Part shown: one piece after another, positions 54,592 to 64,000 of the stretch
Layout of the letters: each line of letters opens with the position of its first letter
How positions within the stretch are numbered: position 1 is the first letter of the stretch
From: Quillaja saponaria
Taxonomy: Eukaryota; Streptophyta; Magnoliopsida; Fabales; Quillajaceae
Direction of reading: 5' to 3'
NCBI GenBank assembly: GCA_029379385.1
Contig: CM055617.1
Span: 9,176,001-9,240,000, forward strand
Length of the DNA stretch: 64,000 nucleotides
Position numbers and translations under genes: made by a program
Notes under the pieces: model-generated
Databases searched by the model: none
What the model saw: the letters and a program-made list of their open reading frames with translations, nothing else
What the model was told of the DNA's origin: nothing

Positions 54592-57397
54592 ATGGGGGAT
54601 TTGGAGAAGCAAGAGAAGATGGTTGAGGAGGAGGGAAAAGATGAGGGGGAGAAGGAGAGGCTTTTGGAAGGAATGGCGGTGCTTGATTTTGACATGTTGT
54701 GCTCAACTGTGGCTTTGCAAACCCATGGGAAATGGAGCAACTTGGGGACGGTTGGAGATGGAGAAGAGGGAGAGGAATTTGGTGGTGTTTTCAGGATGTG
54801 GGAAGGGGAACTTTTCGATTGCTTTGATGACCACCGTGTAGCTCTCGAATCTACATGGTATGTTGGTGTCCTTTCCTTTTCTATAATGGGGTTTTATGGT
54901 TAATTGGGTTCATAATTATCTGTAATCATAAATTTTCCGGAGAGGGGAAGTTTGGTTTGAGGGAAAATGTTGGGAATTTCTTTAAATTTTTTTTTGGGGT
55001 GTTGGTGAGAATGAAATTTTTATTAGATATAAAGAAGGAAACTTTCTCTCTTATGTGAGGTATATATCATGGAAGAACTTACCAGGCCTCGTTTATATGA
55101 CAGAAGATTATACCAGGAACAAAATTCTAGATTTTTCCACTCCCATAGACATATTCGAGTTAATTTGGCTTATTTCTTCTTTCTTGTTTTATTCTTATGC
55201 TTTTTCACCTTATTTTTTTTATGGATGTTCTTTTTCAGGCTTGTAATTTCAATGCTAGGTAATATATCATTGAGTTTGGTTCAATATGAAGTCTTGTGGC
55301 TTCATCAATTTTTCTTAATTTTTCATTTTTCTTAACTCTAGAACTCTGTATATTTTTCTTAACTCTACAACGGTTGAGTTTGGTAATATGTATATTTTTC
55401 AGGTTCCAGTGTGTTAGTCATGGGACTCAAGGGAAACAATTATCCGCATCTGGGTTCAAATTCTGCACTTTTCTTCATATTAGTTACTGATTCTTAGTCT
55501 ATTTTCAGATAGAACTTTTCAGGAGATTCTGTATCCAGTTCAACTAGAAAAGGTTATTTGACATTGGCTTGATAGGAGTTTGTGTGGTGCATAAATTTAT
55601 TCCTGATTGCACTTTTGAGTTGTTGAATACTTGAATGAAACCGATTAAGACTAGATTCCCCAGTTGCGTTCTTTTGTGGAATGCTCTATTATGAGTCTGT
55701 CCCTTGTCCCAGATGGGAATAGTTTATAGCTAGTTCTGGCCAAAGGACATTGCATTGTACTATAATTGGCTACTCTTCATGTTGTTTAGTTTTCTGCAAG
55801 GAATACTTTCTGGAAGTTAACTATAATACGGGCTTGTCCTCTTGTCATTTAGCTGTCCTTATGCAAAAGTTCATAATGTATTATGCTTGTGCATGACAAC
55901 TCATTTGTTTCTGCAGTTGTCCTTGCTACCGATTTGGGAAGAACATGAGACGAGCTGGTTTTGGGTCTTCTTATATTCAGGTGTGCTTTGATTCATTGAG
56001 AAGTCAAATAACATTTGCTTAGATAAGAAGAGTTGAGTTTGGTTTAATGTGAAGTATTGTGGCTTCATCAATTTTTCTTAATTTTTTCTTTTTCTTAACT
56101 CTACAGCTTTGTTATATTTTGCAGGGAACAGGTATATTTCATTCTTACAATTGGTGTCCTTCTCAGCTTCATTACCTTTATCATCACCAAGCAGCCACTG
56201 CTATCTTTATATGGCAGTTGCTTTCACCATTACTGTTGGAACATATTTAGGGTTTTTCCGTACACAAATTAGAAAGAAATTCAACATTAAGGTTAGTCTT
56301 TCTGCCAATCATTATGTGTGGTGTTCCCTTATGACATTTAGATTTAGTTGTTATCTGAGGTAATTATATGTCTCTTTCTAAATTACAGTATCGTCTCATG
56401 TTATTTGTGATGTTTGTCATATTTGTAACTATGTGTTCTGGTGCATAATCCTTCCTCCTAACATCTCTAGTAATTGATTAGGAGTGGAAAAATGGCAGTT
56501 TTGGGGGTTGAGGAAGTGAGTAGTGGATGTTTATTGTTTCTATGAAAAGTATACCTGTGCTATTAATATGTCCTTTTTAAATGCATTGCACAGAACAGAG
56601 GATATAAATTTTGATATTCCCAATTTGCTTCCTTTGTATTTTCAATCTACCCGCTATGTCGAAACTTTCGAGAAGTTGTACATCTTCACATTGCACTTGA
56701 GCTGATTGCCATAAAAAAAAAAAGTTCAAGTTCATGACTATGAAAAGCTGGATATGACCTTTGAAACTGTTTGAATTTTGAAGTACTGCATGCATTAGAT
56801 TTTGTTGTTAAGTGTTTTGTTTAGTTTTGCTAAAATCACTGTGGGGGGTTGGGGGGGGGGGGGGGTGCTGGAGGTGTTTGTGCATGAACTTTTGGGTTAA
56901 TTATCAGTTGTTTTTCAACTCCTGATTTATGACTTATAACGAGTCTTGATTAACTTTTCTGTTGGTTTCCTTCTCAGGGTACTGATAGTTCCTTGGATGA
57001 TTGTGTTTACCATTTTATCTGCCCTTGCTGTACATTGTGTCAGGTTATTTTCCTTTGAATTTCTTTCTATAATCTTGATTTAATTCACTGTACTCCTATA
57101 GAAAGCTAGGATCTCTTCAAATTAGTGGTGGGAAATAACTGAAATGGGTTATAAGTAAACTTGGTCTTTCCCAGTATTGATAATCTTTATCTCTGCATTA
57201 TGGAGCAGGAGTCAAGAACACTAGAAATGAACAATGTACAAGATGGCACTTGGCATGGTCGGGGTGACACGATATGCATAGGTGGGTTTGGTGAAGGGAG
57301 CAAAGCAATCTTAGATCTACATCCTCCTCCTCATGTCTCTATCAAGTCTATTGACCATTCCGGCATGCAAAAGAACGCAAATGCTAGTCAACCTTGA
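54592..57397 (+). CDS. PLAC8-family cysteine-rich membrane protein, 5 exons, two frameshifts in exon 3
   Basis: Exons 54592-54857, 55917-55980, 56125-56291, 56978-57043 and 57209-57397, all with GT..AG borders. ATG at 54592 gives MGDLEKQEK and a Glu-rich N-terminus. The PLAC8 domain carries TCCPCYRFGKNMRRAGFG (exons 1-2), then a hydrophobic stretch (YFILTIGVLLSFITFIITK and AVAFTITVGTYLGFFR) with probable membrane segments. Next come LDDCVYHFICPCCTLCQ and ESRTLEMNNVQDGTWHG. Exon 3 has an extra base near 56132 and another near 56195; removing both gives 249 residues and rejoins every domain. Exon 3 is 167 bp, two over a multiple of three, exactly as the two extra bases predict. PLAC8 proteins in plants act in cell-size control, metal handling or calcium influx; which applies here cannot be told. 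An assembly error is the likeliest cause of the shifts. Confidence 0.85.
55271..55345 (+). repeat. Intron 1 copy of the exon 3 acceptor region of the PLAC8 gene
   Basis: TGAGTTTGGTTCAATATGAA and the following GGCTTCATCAATTTTTCTTA stretch match 56034-56106, the sequence just ahead of the exon 3 acceptor, with few differences. A matching TATATTTTTCAG acceptor-like end lies at about 55391-55402. This is a local duplication of intron sequence. Confidence 0.75.
56034..56106 (+). repeat. Intron 2 partner copy next to the exon 3 acceptor
   Basis: This is the second member of the pair at 55271-55345. Here it leads into the polypyrimidine tract and TTTTGCAG acceptor that starts exon 3 at 56125. It is probably the original copy, because the acceptor is used. 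Confidence 0.72.
56841..56865. repeat. G-rich homopolymer
   Basis: Six G, two T, then 15 G in the last intron of the PLAC8 gene. Such runs are hard to sequence and the length given may be unreliable. Confidence 0.8.
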
Positions 57398-60300
57398 AAC
57401 CAGGAAAACAGAGGCTTTGATACTTCATTCAGAGTTTCCAAGGAGAAAAATGCGAATATGGTTGCACCTGAGACAGTTTATATTCAGGATTTGAAGTAAG
57501 CCACAATGGAACACCTTTCTGCTGCTGTGGCTATGTGACTGCTTCCCTTTTGAATGAGCAGCAACCGAACTACTGTGTTGTGAAAGATGTTAGTTATCCC
57601 ACATGCGCAAGGAACTGTATATTTATTGATGTATGAGGTCCTTTTTGTTTTTTTAACAACCCCTAATGTCCATATTGTATAACAAGGGGTAGGAAGATAG
57701 GAAGATAGGAAATGTCATTTTTATCTTTTTAAAAGCACATGACATGTATGGTGGTTCATGAGTACTGCTGTAGGTTTTTGGCCAAACTCAAATGGGGTTG
57801 GACATCATTCTAGCATAGAAGATTTTACTTGGTTGATTTGCTGTTCAGTTATGTTTGCAGTGCATTGATCACAGTTAATCATAGATGACTTGTCCACGAG
57901 CTGCCTTTATCTTCAACAGGTCAAGCCGTGGAATCATGGCAATTTTTCTTTGTCTCCTAGAACAGTATGCAGCATATGCATACTGGCTAGTGTCAGCCCA
58001 GTTTCCATTACAATTTCACAAGTTTAATGAATGGTCCTTGAAGGTGGTATAAATGACCATTGCACAACCATATGCCCTCAACTATCATTTTCAACATATT
58101 GCAAGTTGTAGATATATTGTTTCACATCATGAATATATTTTCCAATTTATCAGTTCACAATTATTCAGAACTTATTACATTGGACAAGTTGAGCTTCGGA
58201 TAACGGATCTGAACTTCTGTCTTTGGCAATGTAAAAAAAACAATCACTAGAAAATAGATGATATATATTTTATAGTTCATATTTTCTTCACAAGGAAAGA
58301 AAGGAAACAAAATAGAAAACAAATTTTTATCTAGGCCTAATGAATTTTCAATCAGAACCAATTCATTGTCATTCATATTATTATACTCTCTAATCCCTTT
58401 CTCTCTCCTTAGCACAAATAATTTGAGAATTTTATATATGTTCATCTTTAGAGAAAGAGATGCTTTAATATTTTATAAAATATCATCCAATAATCGGAAA
58501 AGCTCTATTATTGCTCTTATTTTGCCTTTATTAAAGTTTTATGGATAGACTAATAATCATTGATACACATTTGCATCCCCCAATAAGAAACACAAACTTT
58601 AACTCTAGAACTGAGGATTATAAAAGTATTATAAGAGTATTAGTTTTGGTATATATATTGCAGTATTATATTAAAAATGAACTGTCTTAGGGCCTACGGA
58701 TCTATCATTTGGTGTAAGATATTTTGTTCAACTTTATTCTGTCTTGCACTAATGAGTTGCAATCAGGGTGTGCTCTTGTGGAAAGTCGAAAATAAGTAGT
58801 TCAGCTTGGCTCGTTATAAAATTGTTAATGAAAATTTAGAAAAATTATTTTTACAAAAATTAAAAGATGCAAGCTTGGTTTACTTTTTAATAAATTAGTT
58901 CAAATCAAATTTGTAATCAGTAATTCACAAGATATTTATTAAGAGATTTGTAAGCGATAGTTATCGATAATTAAGGGATATGATCCTAACTCTTAATTTG
59001 TTTATGTCTCCAGTGGCTAAAAACTTTTTTGAGGAAGAGACCTGAAACTTGAAAATGAAAATTACCCTAATTATTGGAAGGTCATATTCAAAGAGCTAAA
59101 AACACAACTTGTCTATCAATCCAGGCCACCAGACCTTCTATACTTAATTGAAATATAGGCTTACTTGTGGACTAAGTGAACAAAATTATATGAGTACACT
59201 TAATTCTTAAAATAAACTTAACTTGTGGGTTGTATTGACTGAGACATGAACATATCTTTCTCTGTTTCATACATTGAAAAAGACCTTCTCTAGAAGGAAA
59301 CTAGCTAGCTGCCAATAACCATTTGCACATCCTACAAAGATTAAAAAAATAAAAAAATTAATGCTCAAAATTTCACCTCGACATCTTAAACTTTTATTTG
59401 TTTAAAATTTATTTAATAAATAATAAGATGACATATGAAAAAGTAAATTTCCTAGAAAAAAAAAAACCCAACAAATCAAGAAATTTTCTTTATAATTTTC
59501 TTTTCTTCTTATTTAATATTAATGTAAGAGATACCTTCACAAAATATCATTTTCTATTATCTTTCTCTTTCTGTATATAATTGATTAAAAACTAAGCATG
59601 TGCAAAAATTCAGCAGTATGAAGTCAACGTAAGGTATCTTCAAATATGTAAGCTGTTGATCTTTTTAGCCAATAATTTGTTGTTAATTGATTTATTTATT
59701 TACTTGGTTTTTGTACAAAGTTGACTCGATTCTCACCCTTTCCCACATATGTATCTATGATTCTGAATTTACACAAAAACAAGTTTTTATTTTATTTCTA
59801 TTTTTAAGAGAATTTTATTTTTGGTAAGATGGGAAATGGGAATAAATTAGTAAGGATTATTTTTTTTGGTACAAGTTTGGTTGGATACATTATTCCTAGG
59901 GATGTGTATAGTAGGAAAAGGACAATTAACAAGTCTACATGATGCTTTAATCTTCAAAGTTGGTTGGTGGCCTGCTAAGTCAACTTTCATTGAAAGAGCA
60001 AATTGTTCAATTTTTTATTTTACTCTTGTTGATAATGGCGGAAAAAATAAGTTTTGATATTCAACTATTTCTCTTACAAAATAATCACAAAATTTTAAGT
60101 AGTCTTAATCACTGTTGTAGTCTCTTAAAATTGCTTTAATTTTTAATTTAGTTTTTAAAAAATATTTTAAATTAATTTTATCATCTAAATAATTTTACAT
60201 AATTTAAAGATAAAATAATCAAATAATTTTTCATAAAATATCAAAATAACTTATATATGTTATTATATTATATCAAATGTGATTATTTCATTAATTCAGT

Positions 60301-61777
60301 AACATATATAATCTGAAAAATAAATTTGATTGAGAAATATTGAATCTCATAATATAAAATTAATTGAAAAAATTATAAAATACCGAACTAAAAATTAATA
60401 TAATCCTAATAAACCAAAAAAGTATATAAGCCTTTTAAATATTTATCCATCCAATTATGTGTTCTAATAAGAAAATAATTATACATCTTGTGATAGCTTC
60501 ATATAAATCGTATATTAATTTTGTAAAATATTAAAAAACAAAATTGTGTATCAATATATATATATTTTTCCCAGTTTTTTTTCTTCATCTTGACTAGAAT
60601 GAACAATTCTAACTTATATTCTCGCTCTAATTCTTAGCTGTTATAAAAAGTGATTCAAATTCCGGCCTTACTTTATAGTCGGCTTGTATCAATGTACGTG
60701 ATACTTTCATGATGGAGAAATTTTGGTCGTTTGAAAGAAAAAAACCGAACTTTATACAGCTCCTCCATTTCATAATTTGGTCCCGTGATCCTTGGTTACG
60801 TTTTGATTGTATCCGATAAATTTGCATTCTTGGTTTTTTCCCATGTTTTGTATACCAATGGGGTTGCCTAAACAATATCCCAACTCTTATTTGGGTTCAG
60901 ATTCTTTGGAAAGGTCGTCAAATGAAATTTTCACAGAAAGGTGAAGCTGGGAACAACCCACTAAGGACAATTCCTGAGCTCAAGCCAAAGCAGTGATTCT
61001 GTTGTATGGACAAGAATGAAGTAAACGGTGTTCTGGATATAGCATCAACTTGAATTGAAAACGACTTTCAGCTTGAAACCATTTTCCATAGGAAAAGGGG
61101 AAAAGGGGGGAGGGAAAAGGAATAGGAATAGGTAAAAGAAATGTCCACTCTTTCCTCGTTTTTGGATATCACAGCCCATACTTGCCTTTAGACTTTGCAG
61201 AGTCCTCTACTATTCTCCACCTTAAATTAAGAAAAATAAGTTTCAGTTCTATTCTTCCGTTGATAAGGTTTTTACTTTCTAGCCTCTGAATTATTGAGTC
61301 AATAATACACTGCCCTTTCTATTTATTTGATTTTGACATGTTTGATAAACTTTACATTAATTTAATCTTTGCTTTTCCGTTTAAGTTAATGCATTGTGTT
61401 TTTATATTCATGGGTTGTTCTGCTTTTGATTCCTTTAAAGTTATTCCTTTCACTTTTTGAATATTCTTGGTATCTAGCTACCTAGTTATTATTATCCAAA
61501 ACCCAGTTTAAGTCAGCAAATGCACTTGTATATAAATACAGGTACAAGCACAAATTCTTTCTTAATTTGTGTTGGATCTTCAAATTGTACTGATTCAAAT
61601 GCTTAGTTTTTCCTTTTGTATTCTGATTTATGTTTCGTCGTTGTTTCATTAATTTATTTCCAAATATGTTCTCTCTAATCAAGTCATTACCACATAAGGA
61701 CTCAGATTCCCAGTTACTTGAGTGTTGAGATATATGATATTGCTGAGCTTTGAATTTGTAATTATAGGAAACTAATT
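57398..61777. other. Intergenic, no gene supported
   Basis: About 4.4 kb. The first part is probably the PLAC8 3' untranslated region. The middle is AT-rich. Frames at 58053-58445, 59866-60057 and 60627-60875 have no recognisable domain. The last few hundred bases should hold the promoter and leader of the nucleoside transporter gene, including a short purine-rich stretch near 61090-61140. Confidence 0.45.
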
Positions 61778-64000
61778 ATGACTACTGCTGATGAAAGTGT
61801 GGCTCCGAAAAGGCTTGAGGTTTGTGCTTGGACTTTGTTTCATTGGTTAACTAAGAGATTTTCTAGTAAAATTTCTTAAGATAAAAAATTAGTCACGATT
61901 GTAGTTTACTAAGCTATTTTCAATTGATTTGCTGTAAGCAGGGAAGATACAAAGCAATGGCAGTTTGTTTCATTCTGGGGCTTGGGTCCCTCGTCTCGTG
62001 GAATACTATGCTAACAATAGGAGATTACTACTATAAACTGTTCCCTGTAAGTAATTGATGCTTACTCAGTTCTTTTGGATTAAATTCCATTCTACTATGA
62101 GATTTGAAGAAGATTAATTAGTCTGACAGATGTTTCCATTCTACGTTAAGAAATACCATCCTTCACGGGTACTTACTCTCGTTTATCAACCTTTTGCACT
62201 TGGAACAATGGCAATACTAGCATACTAATGAGGCAAGGATCAATACGAGGCTGCGGAATTTAGCTGGGATACACTCTTTTCTTTGTTAGTACTTTCATGG
62301 TCCTCGTTGTAAGTATATCTTTCTCTGCTCCTTAGTTTTCAAGATTTGATTAATCTAGATACATATTTCATTTGTTTGATTTGTCTATGATTGCTTCATC
62401 ACAGTTGGATTTAGCCACATCAGGGAAAGGAGGAATTGGACCTTATATTGGTCTATGTTTGCTTTCTGGTTCTTTTGGAATTGCAGATGCCCATGTCCAA
62501 GGAGGAATGGTGGGAGACCTAGCTTTCATGTGTCCTGAATTCCTTCAGGTTGGTCTCATCATAATCTCTTAATATTGTCACACCATTGATCTTTTCTACC
62601 TTTCTGGCCTAATCGATACATACATATTTCATCTTCTGCAGTCCTTTTTTGCCGGTTTGGCTGCATCAGGTGCCCTAGCCTCAGTCTTGAGACTGCTCAC
62701 AAAAGTAGCTTTTGAGAAATCTCATGATGGGCTTCGCAAGGGTGCTAGTAAGTGTCTATTATTTTGCTCAATACACAAATGTGTTGATCTGTGGCCATAT
62801 TGTTGAATAATGAATACTATTTATTCCTATTCTAGCTGATAATGGGTTCTCTGTGGTTTTTTACATACTACTGTGGCTAGTTGTGACTATATTGCAAAAG
62901 CTATTGTCATTAAAAGAAAAAAGTTACTTCTTCTTCGTTTTGCAGTGTTGTTTCTTGCAATCGCCACGTTCTTTGAGTTTCTGTGTATTCTTCTTTATGC
63001 AATTTACTTCCCTAAATTGTCCATCGTGAAGTACTACCGCTCAAAGGCAGCCTTAGAAGGATCAAAAACAGTTTCTGCAGATCTTGCAGCTGCTGGCATC
63101 CAAACTGAAGTAAACCAAAAAGTAATGTGGATTTCTTTAAACCAACAATGTGATGAGCTCAAGAACCCTTTCTGTTTAGGCAGCATGAAAGATTTTTGAA
63201 TTGTGCAGGTTGGAGCCGATGCTAAACAAGAAAGGTTGGGCAATAAGGCGCTATTCTTCCAGAACATAGATTATGCAGCTGACTTGTTCCTAATATATGT
63301 ATTGACATTGTCCATTTTCCCTGGATTCTTGTATGAAAACACTGGATCGCACCAGTTAGGAGAATGGTAAGTGCTTATTTAGTCCCCTGCTTTTTCACAT
63401 GACATGAAATAGAATCATTTAAAATAAACCAGTTCCGTAGAACATCATTTTAATCATTTCTCATCTATTGCCAAAATTCAAGACAAATTCTTGAAACGTG
63501 TCTGTTGGAGAATCTACTGATCTAAACTTAATTCCTTAATGTAGGCTATCTCACCTACACAATACCTACACAATCTGATTGTTACAATACGGTTTAGATC
63601 ATAAACCATGGAATTGTTTCAGTCACCTTCAACATTCTTTATTTTTATGGAGAATTTTACCTGTTATGATCACTAGAGAACTTAATGAAGACTTACGTAG
63701 ATTGTGACCATAGCTCCTGAAGCCCCTAAGACACCACCAGCATTACAAATCTGTAGCCTTCACCATATTTTGCATATTTTGAACATCTGCGGAATTTGAC
63801 AGAGATTAATTACTGACATTCTTACACATTTCTGGTGCTCTGTTAGGTATCCACTTGTTTTGATTGCCTATGTACAATGTGTTGGATCTAATAGCGAGAT
63901 ACATTCCTCTAGTGGATTGCCTCAAGTTGGAATCCAGGAAGGGTCTCATGATTGCAATTCTTTGTAGATTCTTACTGATCCCAGCATTCTACTTCACAGC
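61778..64000 (+). CDS. ENT3: Equilibrative nucleoside transporter (ENT3-like), partial at window edge, three frameshifts
   Basis: Exons 61778-61819, 61942-62046, 62151-62308, 62405-62548, 62642-62747, 62946-63121, 63209-63366 and 63847 to beyond 64000. Visible family blocks include GRYKAMAVCFILGLGSLVSWN, cut here at a transmembrane start, then DYYYKLFP, YHPSRVLTLVYQP, LDLATSGKGGIGPYIGLCLL, FGIADAHVQGGMVGDL, SFFAGLAASGALASVLRL, KLSIVKYYRSKAALEGSKTV and LTLSIFPGFLYENTG. These are hydrophobic membrane segments with the central cytosolic loop. By family it moves nucleosides across the plasma membrane, with proton coupling in many plant members; Arabidopsis ENT3 is the closest remembered relative, but the ENT2-7 clade is closely related. 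Extra bases near 62225, 62270 and 63870 shift the frame; exon 3 is two bases over a multiple of three. Removing them restores family sequence throughout. The C-terminal third lies outside the window. Confidence 0.87.

Noticed and set aside
60627..60875. 82-codon minus-strand frame
   Set aside because: No recognisable motif; isolated in AT-rich DNA.

Overview
This is nuclear DNA from a flowering plant, almost certainly a eudicot. It is AT-rich and intron-rich, with GT..AG introns, long gene-poor stretches, a decayed Copia retrotransposon, a tRNA-type SINE and a non-autonomous hAT-like element. The protein families are typical land-plant ones: S-domain receptor kinases, a PBP1/KIC-type EF-hand protein, CSU1/NOSIP, a PLAC8 protein, a PHOS32-type universal stress protein, a B-box protein and an ENT nucleoside transporter. 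The species cannot be named from the sequence alone.

Layout. (1) 0.5-38.6 kb is a same-strand (minus) tandem array of G-type lectin S-domain receptor-like kinase (S-RLK) genes. It holds one intact seven-exon gene (531-4787), one clear pseudogene (8563-14194), two genes that are complete apart from single-base frameshifts in the extracellular exon (17352-22879 and 29478-33331), a decayed 3' kinase fragment (37872-38631) and a possible S-domain 5' scrap near 14.7-14.9 kb. A 5'-truncated Copia element (24.4-28.2 kb), itself split by a hAT-like insertion, separates the third and fourth copies. (2) 39.6-42.9 kb holds an intact single-exon EF-hand gene, a broken B-box zinc-finger gene and a local tandem duplication. 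(3) 45.2-52.6 kb holds a universal stress protein gene (minus) and the intact CSU1/NOSIP gene (plus), arranged divergently. (4) 54.6-57.4 kb holds a five-exon PLAC8 gene. (5) 61.8-64.0 kb holds the first eight exons of an equilibrative nucleoside transporter gene that runs off the right edge.

How the genes work together. The S-RLKs share one architecture: signal peptide, bulb-type lectin, S-locus glycoprotein/EGF-like region, PAN, one membrane span and an RD-type Ser/Thr kinase. They are probably cell-surface sensors of biotic or self-type signals, diversifying by tandem duplication and decay. The other genes are unrelated single-copy functions with no operon-like relation.

Data quality. Four otherwise well-conserved genes (S-RLK 3, S-RLK 4, PLAC8, ENT), and to a lesser extent the stress protein, are broken only by isolated one-base shifts, nearly all of them +1, and every other splice and reading-frame feature is preserved. 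This looks more like residual indel errors in the assembly than real inactivation. By contrast, the second S-RLK has nonsense substitutions and an altered catalytic-loop residue and is a genuine pseudogene. I found no clear sign of a previously undescribed biological system. The most interesting points are the mixed states of the receptor array, a potential soluble S-domain product, catalytic-motif changes in the dying copies, the nested transposons and several recent local duplications.
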